Positions 1 to 5,108 of a stretch of DNA of 5,108 nucleotides are shown here, in pieces. The notes below the pieces were generated by a model. The model was not told the DNA's origin, did not search any database, and saw nothing but the letters and a program-made list of their open reading frames with translations. Each line of letters begins with the position of its first letter. Position 1 is the first letter of the stretch. The translations under genes and the position numbers were made by a program. The stretch comes from Chlamydiae bacterium RIFCSPHIGHO2_12_FULL_27_8. Its GTDB lineage: Bacteria; Chlamydiota; Chlamydiia; Chlamydiales; SM23-39. The DNA lies in NCBI GenBank assembly GCA_001796155.1, contig MGLU01000077.1, positions 1 to 5,108 of the forward strand. The letters run 5' to 3'.

Positions 1-585
1 TCCCAATTTTTTACATTAATATCCGAAATAGAAAAAACTTTTGGCGTAATTGATATATTAATAAATAATGCAGCAATAAAAAATAAAAATAACATCTTTC
101 AAGAAGATTTATCAAGCTGGGATTCTGCTATGAATGTCATGCTAAAAGCACCATTTTTTTTATCCCAACTTGTATTAAAAATTATGCAAAAAAAAAATAG
201 TGGTGTGATAATAAATATTGCTTCAATATCTGGACGCTTTGTAAGCTTAGAATCACCTTCATATCAAATTGCTAAGGCCGGCTTAATTCATATGACAAGA
301 TATTTTGCAAAGAATGCAGGAAATTATGGCATTCGTTGCAATGCGATTGCCCCTGGTTTCATTGTAAAAGATGAACACATTAATATGTTTTTAAGCCAAG
401 CTAATAAAAAATACAAAAAGTCTTGTGAAAAATATCATCCTATGAGAAATTTTGGCAAATCAGAAGATATATCAAAAGCAGTTATGTTTCTTTGTTCAAA
501 TGATGCTAATTTTATTAATGGAGAAACGCTTTATATTGATGGTGGTTTAACAATTCAAGATCCCTTCATTTTCTCATTTGAATAA
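1..585 (+). CDS. Short-chain dehydrogenase/reductase, 5'-truncated by window start
   Basis: NAD(P)-dependent oxidoreductase of the classical SDR family, cytosolic, probably acting on a sugar or sugar-nucleotide intermediate of the surface glycan. The frame is open from the first base, so 194 residues are visible. About 55-60 N-terminal residues, including the TGxxxGxG dinucleotide motif, lie outside the window. Visible motifs, counted from base 1: INNAA at 21-25, the active-site Asn in MNVML at 45, catalytic Ser75, the YxxxK pair Tyr88 and Lys92, NAIAPG at 114-119, and a C-terminal NGETLYIDGG at 173-182. The ATG at 130 is internal: it falls inside the active-site Asn motif and is not the start. 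The stop is TAA at 583-585, ten bases from the stop of the convergent SDR. The context suggests sugar tailoring, as with SDRs in nonulosonate or deoxysugar clusters. The substrate is unknown. Family assignment is very secure. Confidence 0.93.
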   Translation, partial: SQFFTLISEIEKTFGVIDILINNAAIKNKNNIFQEDLSSWDSAMNVMLKAPFFLSQLVLKIMQKKNSGVIINIASISGRFVSLESPSYQIAKAGLIHMTRYFAKNAGNYGIRCNAIAPGFIVKDEHINMFLSQANKKYKKSCEKYHPMRNFGKSEDISKAVMFLCSNDANFINGETLYIDGGLTIQDPFIFSFE

Positions 586-595
586 TAATTATTCA

Positions 596-1387
596 TTAAA
601 AAATAGATTTTGCTTTACCACCATCAATATTAAAACAGGATCCTGTAATCCAGGATGACTTTTCGCTAGCTAAAAAAGAAACAATATTTGCAACATCCTC
701 TCCTTCCCCTAATTTACCAAGCGGAATATTATTCATATCAAAATGATTTGCATTATTTGTCACTTCATCAATATGTATTTTTTCTTTTTTAGAGAAGTAA
801 TTTAAAAAATTATTCCTGGATTCAGAATTTATAATTCCAGGACATATTACATTAACCCTAATATTATTTTTAGCAAATAGATTTGCTAAATGTTTGGTTA
901 GATTTATTATTGCTGCTTTTGTTATAGAATAATGAGGATTATATTGCCCAGGTTCTATTCCGGTAATCGAAGCAATATTTACTATAGAAGCACATTTAGA
1001 TTTTAATAATAACTTATATGAATGTTTTACAAAATTTACAGTAGTTATTACATTTAGATTAAAACTATCTATCCAATCATTATTGTTTAAATCAAAAAAT
1101 CCCCCATATGATTTTACTCCCCCAACATTATTTATTAAAATATCAATTTTACCAAATTTTTTCTCTATTTTTTGAATAAGGTTTGTTACCTCAGATTCAA
1201 TTGTAGCGTCACATGAAAAAACATTTATATCATTTTTAAGTCTAGATAGTTTAGCTTTAACCTCAGTTAATTTTTGCATATTTCTTGATGTTAATATTAA
1301 TCTTGTATTTTTTTGCAACAAAACTTTGGCAATTGCTAAACCCACACCTTGGGAACTTCCGGTAACTAAAATAACTTTTCCATCCAT
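596..1387 (-). CDS. Short-chain dehydrogenase/reductase, complete
   Basis: Complete classical SDR of 263 residues, close to the usual 250. Motifs in order: TGSSQGVG cofactor loop at 9-16, TSR after the second strand at 33-35 (an Arg here usually favours NADP over NAD), NNVG at 86-89, active-site Asn112 in NLNV, catalytic Ser140, Tyr153 and Lys157 in YSITK, VNVICPG at 178-184, and ITGSCFNIDGG at 247-257. All catalytic residues are present, so it should be active. The start is well fixed: an in-frame TAG sits immediately before the ATG, and a GGAAAG ribosome site lies seven bases upstream. It is the only polysaccharide-type gene here on the minus strand. It converges with the SDR at 1-585 and diverges from the GT2 gene. 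The likely role is reduction or oxidation of a sugar precursor, but the fold is shared with fatty-acid and secondary-metabolite reductases, so the substrate is open. Confidence 0.95.
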   Translation of the reverse strand: MDGKVILVTGSSQGVGLAIAKVLLQKNTRLILTSRNMQKLTEVKAKLSRLKNDINVFSCDATIESEVTNLIQKIEKKFGKIDILINNVGGVKSYGGFFDLNNNDWIDSFNLNVITTVNFVKHSYKLLLKSKCASIVNIASITGIEPGQYNPHYSITKAAIINLTKHLANLFAKNNIRVNVICPGIINSESRNNFLNYFSKKEKIHIDEVTNNANHFDMNNIPLGKLGEGEDVANIVSFLASEKSSWITGSCFNIDGGKAKSIF

Positions 1388-1394
1388 CTAAATT

Positions 1395-1400
1395 CTTTCC
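1395..1400 (-). promoter_or_regulatory. Ribosome binding site of the minus-strand SDR
   Basis: On the minus strand GGAAAG lies seven bases before the ATG at 1387. It is the clearest Shine-Dalgarno-like site among the three complete polysaccharide genes in the window. It supports this start together with the TAG codon directly preceding it. Confidence 0.55.
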
Positions 1401-1419
1401 ATAAAGATTAAAAAAGATT

Positions 1420-1448
1420 ATTATATAAGAAATTTAATTTTATTTTAA
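1420..1448 (-). promoter_or_regulatory. Putative sigma70-type promoter for the minus-strand SDR
   Basis: Read on the minus strand, a perfect TATAAT -10 hexamer occupies 1425-1420. A TTAAAA hexamer at 1448-1443 matches four of six bases of the -35 consensus, with a 17-base spacer. Transcription would begin near 1413 and leave a leader of about 25 bases that contains the GGAAAG ribosome site. The gap is extremely AT-rich, so a chance TATAAT is possible. The spacing and the position before a gene with its own orientation raise the likelihood. No equally good promoter was seen for the divergent GT2 gene. Confidence 0.4.
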
Positions 1449-1459
1449 ATACTAAAAGC

Positions 1460-2389
1460 ATGTTGCCAAAAATTTCTGTTATTATGCCAAATTATAATTA
1501 TGCAAAATTCTTGGAGTTTTCTCTAGGAAGCATTTGCAGACAAACGATTTTCCCATTTGAATGTATAGTAATTGATGATGCTTCCACAGACAATAGTATT
1601 CAAATTATTAAAAAATATAAAAAATTATATCCATTTATTAGACTGATAGAAAACACCTCTAATCAAGGTGCTGTAAACGCAATTAAACTAGGTTTAAAAG
1701 CTTCAATAGGAGATTACGTTTGTTTTTTTTCATCTGATGATACTTACAATTTAGATTATATTGAAAAAAAATTAATGATGATCCAAGAATATCCTAAAGT
1801 TGGATTATATTGTTCTTTAGAAAGTTACATTGATGTTGATGGAAATATAATTGATAAAAAAAACATTATTAATACCTCAATAAAATATTTTTCTCCATCT
1901 CAATCATTTAATTTATTGAAAAAAGGATTTTTTATAGCCGGTCACACTGCAGTTATTAATAAAAAATATCTTATTGAAGTAGGTGGTTTTAATGAAAAAA
2001 TGAAATGGCATTGTGATTGGTTTGCATTTACAACAATTGTCCTTAGGTATGGTTTTTGTTATAAAAATGAGGTTTTATGTTACATGAGAATGCATAAGAA
2101 CACTTTCTCAAGTTCATTTCAAATATGGGATAGGCAAAAACATGTTATTAAACATTTATTGGATGAATTAAATAATAGATCTTTTGTTGATATTAAAGAA
2201 AAAATACTTAATAGAAAAATATTTTTTAGTCTCTCTTTTACTAGATATTATTTTATGAGATATCCTTCTTCATTAAAAATGCTTTCTATGAATAATTTAT
2301 TAAATTTTATGTATTGTATCTTGATAAAAGAATTGTGTGGCTTAAGATTAATATTAAAATTTATTAAAATTAAATTAAATATATGTTGA
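1460..2389 (+). CDS. Family 2 glycosyltransferase (GT-A fold)
   Basis: Transfers a sugar from a nucleotide-sugar donor to a glycan or lipid-linked acceptor, at the inner face of the cytoplasmic membrane. The protein has 309 residues, normal for the family. The N-terminal nucleotide-binding strand SVIMPNYNY is at 6-14, VIDDASTDNS with the donor-binding Asp39/Asp40 at 37-46, and the DxD-equivalent SSDD at 91-94 for metal and diphosphate binding. HTAVINKK follows at 162-169 and a CDW motif at 185-187, whose Asp186 sits where GT2 enzymes carry the catalytic base. The last 60 residues are basic and hydrophobic with no clear membrane span, which fits peripheral membrane binding. ATG at 1460 is the first start in a frame that opens after a TAA at 1409. 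No good Shine-Dalgarno site precedes it. The specific donor and acceptor cannot be told. Confidence 0.92.
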   Translation: MLPKISVIMPNYNYAKFLEFSLGSICRQTIFPFECIVIDDASTDNSIQIIKKYKKLYPFIRLIENTSNQGAVNAIKLGLKASIGDYVCFFSSDDTYNLDYIEKKLMMIQEYPKVGLYCSLESYIDVDGNIIDKKNIINTSIKYFSPSQSFNLLKKGFFIAGHTAVINKKYLIEVGGFNEKMKWHCDWFAFTTIVLRYGFCYKNEVLCYMRMHKNTFSSSFQIWDRQKHVIKHLLDELNNRSFVDIKEKILNRKIFFSLSFTRYYFMRYPSSLKMLSMNNLLNFMYCILIKELCGLRLILKFIKIKLNIC

Positions 2390-2476
2390 ACATACACTCA
2401 AAATATTATTATATTTATAATTATTTAACTAATTTTACTAATTATGAACGAATTTACATGAATTTAATCAAAAGCT

Positions 2477-2496
2477 AAAGTTATAATTATAACTTT
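2477..2496. repeat. Perfect 20-base palindrome between the two glycosyltransferase genes
   Basis: The 10-base arm AAAGTTATAA is followed directly by its exact reverse complement. The site sits 87 bases after the GT2 stop and 40 bases before the GT4-like start, in the 147-base gap 2390-2536. It contains TATAAT at 2482-2487, and the same hexamer reads on the other strand by symmetry. It could be an operator dyad or a weak AT-only terminator stem. No strong T-tract follows on either strand and there is no loop, so a terminator is the less likely reading. Long AT palindromes do arise by chance in such DNA, but a perfect 20-mer is notable. The rest of the gap shows nothing recognisable. Confidence 0.5.
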
Positions 2497-2536
2497 TAAT
2501 GTTAGGTATGCCTCTAAAAAAACCAGTAAAAACATT

Positions 2537-3640
2537 ATGATAAAATTACATACAATAAATGTCTTTTTAGAAAATAAAACCCTTGGACATTACTATGAAT
2601 ACTTATGTTGTATCATTGATAGTGCAAAAAGAAATAATTGGAAAATTGTTAATTATATACCAACTCATGTAAACATCAATGATGATTATATTTGGATAAA
2701 AAATTTATATAAACATTCTTATATTAATAATTTTTATAATAAATTTTTATATCCTATAAAAAATTTTATACCTTTTTATAAAATTTTTAAAAGCTTTAAA
2801 AATAATTTACATGAAAACATTGTTTTGGTAGATAATTTTTCTATTGGTCAGTTAATAACTATATTTTTCGCTACATTTACCTCTAATTCAAAATTTAAAT
2901 TATGGCTGATTCTTAGATATGACCCATTAAAAAGATTGTTTAAAGGTAATTTACATCGAATTATTTTCTACTTATTTTATAAAATGTTAAAAATTCCAGT
3001 TACTCCTTTCGTTGATAGTGAATTACTTCAAGAAAACTACTCTCAATTTTCTAAAATAAATACTTACATACTGCCTATACCTCATACCAGAGGCTTGATT
3101 CATCCCACAGAGCCTCCTAAAAATTATATTAATTGTTTTTGGCCAGGAATAATGAGACAAGGGAAAGGATTAGAAAAAATTATTTTATTACATAAAAAAA
3201 TATTGGAAAAAAAAGCAAATATTAAAATTAATCTATGTGAAACTACTAAAAACCAGTTCAATTATAAAAATGAGCAATTGAATTTTACTTGTTTCCACAT
3301 GGATAGAAAAACTTATTGTAAATTAATAAGAGAAGCTAATGTAGTATTATTGCCATATTCTTCACAAGAATATTTCTCGCGTTCATCCGGAATTTTTGTT
3401 GAAGCTATTTATGCTGGTAAAATTGTGTTGACTACCACAAATACCTGGATGGCTTTTGAATTAAAAAAATATAATTTATTTGAATTAATATTTAATTGGG
3501 AAAGTGAAGCTGTTGTTGAAAATATGCTTGAAATTATTAATGATAAAAAAATGAAAAAAAAATTAAGTATAATGATGTATAATTATAGAAAATATCATAG
3601 CATAAAAAATTATGCCTCAATTTTAAAAACACATATTTAA
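2537..3640 (+). CDS. GT4-like glycosyltransferase (GT-B fold)
   Basis: Probable GT-B fold glycosyltransferase of 367 residues, about the usual length, expected to add a sugar to the surface glycan on the cytoplasmic side. The N-terminal acceptor domain (about 1-195) is poorly conserved. The C-terminal donor domain begins near 197 with FWPGIMRQGKG at 201-211, matching the GT4 element that binds donor phosphates through Arg and Lys. VVLLPY at 269-274 is followed by SSGIFVEAIYAGKIVLTT at 283-300, the family 4 donor-site region with Glu289 as the second Glu of the E-x7-E motif. The first Glu is replaced by Ser281, so this is a divergent member. ATG at 2537 is the first start in the frame after a TAA at 2465; no clear Shine-Dalgarno site is seen. 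The gene is extremely AT-rich: the stretch 2701-2760 has only four G or C. Donor and linkage are unknown. Confidence 0.82.
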   Translation: MIKLHTINVFLENKTLGHYYEYLCCIIDSAKRNNWKIVNYIPTHVNINDDYIWIKNLYKHSYINNFYNKFLYPIKNFIPFYKIFKSFKNNLHENIVLVDNFSIGQLITIFFATFTSNSKFKLWLILRYDPLKRLFKGNLHRIIFYLFYKMLKIPVTPFVDSELLQENYSQFSKINTYILPIPHTRGLIHPTEPPKNYINCFWPGIMRQGKGLEKIILLHKKILEKKANIKINLCETTKNQFNYKNEQLNFTCFHMDRKTYCKLIREANVVLLPYSSQEYFSRSSGIFVEAIYAGKIVLTTTNTWMAFELKKYNLFELIFNWESEAVVENMLEIINDKKMKKKLSIMMYNYRKYHSIKNYASILKTHI

Positions 3641-3692
3641 AACAAAAAAAATTTTGTCAATCATTTATTTATATACTACAATATTTTTTTAA

Positions 3693-3755
3693 TTTATCAA
3701 TGACGGCGTAATTCCCCTGGCTTTAGCTATGGGGATATAAGCCGTCATTGATAAA
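3693..3755. repeat. 63-base hairpin with IS200/IS605-like inner loop
   Basis: A perfect 15-base inverted repeat pairs 3693-3707 with 3741-3755. Inside it a second stem pairs TCCCC at 3713-3717 with GGGGA at 3731-3735, around a loop reading TGGCTTTAGCTAT. A further option pairs GGCTT at 3719-3723 with AAGCC at 3739-3743, which would compete with the outer stem. CCCC-(T)GGCTTTAGC-GGGG loops resemble the subterminal hairpins at ends of IS200/IS605 elements; this likeness is from memory and not from a search. No transposase of that kind is present, so this could be a relic end or a small non-autonomous element. No T-tract follows on either strand, so it is not a standard terminator. TA dinucleotides flank the stem symmetrically at 3695-3696 and 3752-3753, but they form part of the repeat. 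Confidence 0.6.
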
Positions 3756-3966
3756 GTTTCTAATATTTCAAAACAATTCTATGGAATAGATCCCATTTGG
3801 AAAGATCAAATACATGAAACTCAAAATATAAACATTATTGGAGATTTTGTTGAAAACATCGACTTTAAAAATACTTTCCCACAAAGGCCTGTTTTAATTA
3901 TTTCTTCTCATATTTTCGAACATTGTATAATCCAAAAGAATAAATGTCATTAATTGTAAAAAATTC
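3741..3966 (+). pseudogene. Remnant of a SAM-dependent methyltransferase
   Basis: The frame starting at 3741 stays open for 70 codons to a TAA at 3951-3953, with no start codon fitting a gene. Its translation includes FYGIDPIW, the acidic-loop region after strand 2 of class I methyltransferases, then GDFVENIDF, and VLIISSHIFEH, the post-motif region often written SSHxxEH. After that His the sense frame changes: one frame over, from 3925, the text reads LYNPKE, a stop, then MSLIVKNS. This matches the usual continuation of such enzymes (EH-LYNP-E-FL) if one T was lost near 3924. The SAM-binding GxGxG motif would lie left of 3741 but is replaced by the hairpin, and the 3' part ends where the insertion sequence appears to begin. 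It is a dead fragment, with 5' truncation, a frameshift, a stop and a 3' truncation. The family call rests on short motifs. Confidence 0.6.
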
Positions 3967-3988
3967 GGGTGTGATTAAAACTCCTACA
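3967..3988. repeat. Candidate terminal inverted repeat of the insertion sequence
   Basis: The stretch begins GGGTGTGATTAAAACTCC and lies just outside the transposase stop codon (TAG on the minus strand, 3994-3992). Its position and GGG start fit an ISKra4-type end. The partner repeat is not in the window, so the exact length cannot be set. Confidence 0.4.
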
Positions 3989-3991
3989 TAG

Positions 3992-5056
3992 CTAAGCAGC
4001 TCCTTCTTTTTGAAAATTATCTCGCCATAAAAGATCCCAACATCCATTTGCTCGCACAGTCCTCAAATCTGCCATCTTTTCAGCATTTTCTCGTAGCCAC
4101 CATGCTCCCGGTTTTTTCAATCTTCTCTGTATTAAAGAACGATGGCTACTTTCAACTTTTCCAGATCCAACAGGCAATCCTTTATCTTTAGCTCTTTTAT
4201 ATTCGAATTGACCAAAACGATTTCCAATATATTTAATACAAGCTTTTAGGCCTTCGTGTTCTAGGGATTGTTTTTGCCTTTCTTTCAGTTCATGCAGTAC
4301 TTCAGAACAGAGTCCTTCTTCAAATAACTTTTTTAATCTTTTTACCTCAGTATTGACATCATTCGACCAAGCTGTTACAGCCTCTGCAAGATATTCACAA
4401 AGATGAAATAGATCTATTAAATGAGAATAGTTAGAACCGGCTACTCTTTCACCTTGTTCTACGATCCAAGAAGCACCATCTCTTACTCCATGAACATTTG
4501 TGTTTTCATCTAATCCCATTCTTTTCATGACAGATTGCATTCTATCACCCAAATGATCGGGATTTTTAAAGGATGTAGCATATTTCCAGCTGCTTTCTCC
4601 ATAATTTTGAGCTACACCAATTCTTAATTCAGCCCAAAAATTTTTCTTTTTTTTACGACGATCAATTGCTTCTTCGTATTCTATTAGTGGAACCATTTCT
4701 CCATCTAATTCCATTACCATTTGCTTAGAAGCTTGTTTAGCAAAAGAAAATGAAGCTACTAACTCTTTTGCTCGTGTAGCATGAAATTCTGTAATATTTC
4801 TAACAGCACTGTCATTTAATTCAACCCCATGATGCTCTTTCATTCTTGCTACTGCTGTTTCAAAGGACTCTTCAATCCCAAAATCTGTCATCAGCTTTTG
4901 ACAGCGTTTAGAGTATGAACGATTTATAATTCCGATAGATTCTCGTAAAGGATCTAAAGTTTTTTTATTTACACTTCTTTTTTTCCTATGAAGATAATTT
5001 TGCCCCTCTATCTCAATCTTACCTATTGATGTGTGCCATCTGACTTTTTTTTTCAT
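3992..5056 (-). CDS. ISKra4-family DDE transposase, C-terminal portion after a frame change
   Basis: Catalyses cutting and joining of the element's ends through an RNase H-fold DDE site. The 354-residue frame shows MELDGE with candidate Asp118 at 115-120, GVRDGASWIVEQ with candidate Asp193 at 190-201, DLFHLCEYL at 215-223, and GSGKVESSHRSLIQRRLKKP with candidate Glu302 at 297-316. A Trp-rich tail follows. This layout matches the ISKra4 family. The frame's ATG at 5056 is unlikely to be the natural start: the sequence joins smoothly to an overlapping upstream frame that runs off the window (entry 5019-5108), and the ATG directly abuts a run of nine A. No ribosome site is evident before it. The N-terminal domain is therefore either supplied by frameshifting or slippage, or lost through a one-base mutation. 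The catalytic core itself looks intact. Confidence 0.85.
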   Translation of the reverse strand: MKKKVRWHTSIGKIEIEGQNYLHRKKRSVNKKTLDPLRESIGIINRSYSKRCQKLMTDFGIEESFETAVARMKEHHGVELNDSAVRNITEFHATRAKELVASFSFAKQASKQMVMELDGEMVPLIEYEEAIDRRKKKKNFWAELRIGVAQNYGESSWKYATSFKNPDHLGDRMQSVMKRMGLDENTNVHGVRDGASWIVEQGERVAGSNYSHLIDLFHLCEYLAEAVTAWSNDVNTEVKRLKKLFEEGLCSEVLHELKERQKQSLEHEGLKACIKYIGNRFGQFEYKRAKDKGLPVGSGKVESSHRSLIQRRLKKPGAWWLRENAEKMADLRTVRANGCWDLLWRDNFQKEGAA

Positions 5057-5108
5057 GTGGACGATATGACTTGTTTGCAGCAGCTTCTTTTTCGGCCTTT
5101 ATCTTTTT
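5019..5108 (-). CDS. Transposase N-terminal frame, continuing off the window
   Basis: On the minus strand this frame is open from the window edge and reads KKIKAEKEAAANKSYRPHEKK before running out of register at the A9 tract. It then gives about ten unrelated residues and stops at TAA (5021-5019). The Lys/Ala-rich stretch followed by RPHEKK and, in the next frame, VRWHTSIGKIEIE makes one plausible continuous ISKra4 N-terminal segment. The two frames would join if the A9 run had eight A. Whether this is a natural two-frame arrangement or a disabling mutation cannot be settled here. Confidence 0.6.
   Translation of the reverse strand, partial: KKIKAEKEAAANKSYRPHEKKSQMAHINR
5045..5053 (-). other. 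Run of nine A at the transposase frame junction
   Basis: Nine consecutive A on the coding (minus) strand directly follow the ATG of the 354-residue frame. Such runs favour polymerase slippage, ribosomal frameshifting and replication indels. Loss of one A, or gain of two, in mRNA or DNA would fuse the upstream RPHEKK frame to the VRWHTS frame. Confidence 0.6.

Larger units (their letters stand above)
3967..5108 (-). mobile_element. ISKra4-like insertion sequence, one end outside the window
   Basis: The element comprises a minus-strand transposase and a short non-coding tail. The inner boundary is inferred at 3967, where the plus strand reads GGGTGTGATTAAAACTCC. Ends beginning with GGG are usual in ISKra4-family elements, and the methyltransferase-like reading stops making sense at this point. 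The other end, its matching inverted repeat and any target duplication lie beyond 5108. Base composition differs sharply from the neighbours: 4021-4080 contains 27 G or C in 60, against 4 in 60 at 2701-2760. This indicates an incomer of different origin. No passenger gene is visible in the part seen. Confidence 0.7.

Noticed and set aside
130..132. ATG as start of the first SDR
   Set aside because: The frame is open to base 1 and already encodes INNAA and other SDR text before this ATG. Starting here would remove part of the cofactor domain.
579..595. 17-base palindrome over the convergent stop codons as a bidirectional terminator
   Set aside because: The arms are AT-only apart from one pair, the centre is a single base, and no T-tract follows on either strand. 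It would make a very weak hairpin.
3642..3657. ACAAAA/TTTTGT inverted repeat just after the GT4-like stop
   Set aside because: It is a product of adjacent A and T runs, with only one G-C-containing step, and has little meaning in this composition.
3641..3692. 5' part of the methyltransferase left of the hairpin
   Set aside because: All three plus-strand frames were read. None gives a GxGxG motif or any methyltransferase-like text.
3693..3755. Long hairpin as the rho-independent terminator of the GT4-like gene
   Set aside because: On the plus strand the stem is followed by GTTTCTAAT and not a T-run, and on the minus strand an A-run follows. The nested loop is also too elaborate.
3693..3755. 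CRISPR repeat or tRNA gene
   Set aside because: There is only one unit with no spaced copies, and the fold does not have tRNA arms or a CCA-type end.

Overview
The window is a very AT-rich piece of bacterial DNA that looks like part of a surface-polysaccharide (O-antigen, capsule or similar glycan) gene cluster. Its right side has been broken up by mobile DNA. The gene types (short-chain dehydrogenases, GT2 and GT4-like glycosyltransferases, a sugar- or lipid-type methyltransferase remnant, an ISKra4-like insertion sequence) fit an AT-rich Gram-negative bacterium, for example a gammaproteobacterium of the Legionella kind. The sequence alone does not fix the taxon.

Left part (1-1387): two genes of the short-chain dehydrogenase/reductase (SDR) family converge with only 10 bases between their stop codons. 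The plus-strand SDR (1-585) lacks its N-terminal cofactor-binding motif because the window starts inside it. The minus-strand SDR (596-1387) is complete and carries every classical SDR motif. Its own promoter probably lies in the 72-base divergent gap at 1388-1459.

Middle (1460-3640): two plus-strand glycosyltransferases, a GT-A fold family 2 enzyme and a GT-B fold family 4-like enzyme, are separated by 147 bases that hold a perfect 20-base palindrome. Together with the SDRs they suggest synthesis of a modified sugar and its transfer to a growing glycan. The actual sugars cannot be read from the sequence.

Right part (3641-5108): after the last glycosyltransferase there is a 63-base hairpin whose inner loop resembles the terminal hairpins of IS200/IS605-type elements. 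Next comes a degraded 3741-3966 remnant of a SAM-dependent methyltransferase, with no 5' end, one frameshift and one stop. A clearly less AT-rich ISKra4-like insertion sequence then runs leftward from beyond the window edge and appears to end at position 3967, inside the methyltransferase remnant. Its transposase is split between two frames at a run of nine A: the 354-residue ATG-started frame is only the C-terminal portion, and the preceding frame continues off the window.

I found no convincing new multi-gene system. The points most worth a second look are the transposase frame change at the A9 tract, the unannotated methyltransferase remnant, and the hairpin that abuts it.
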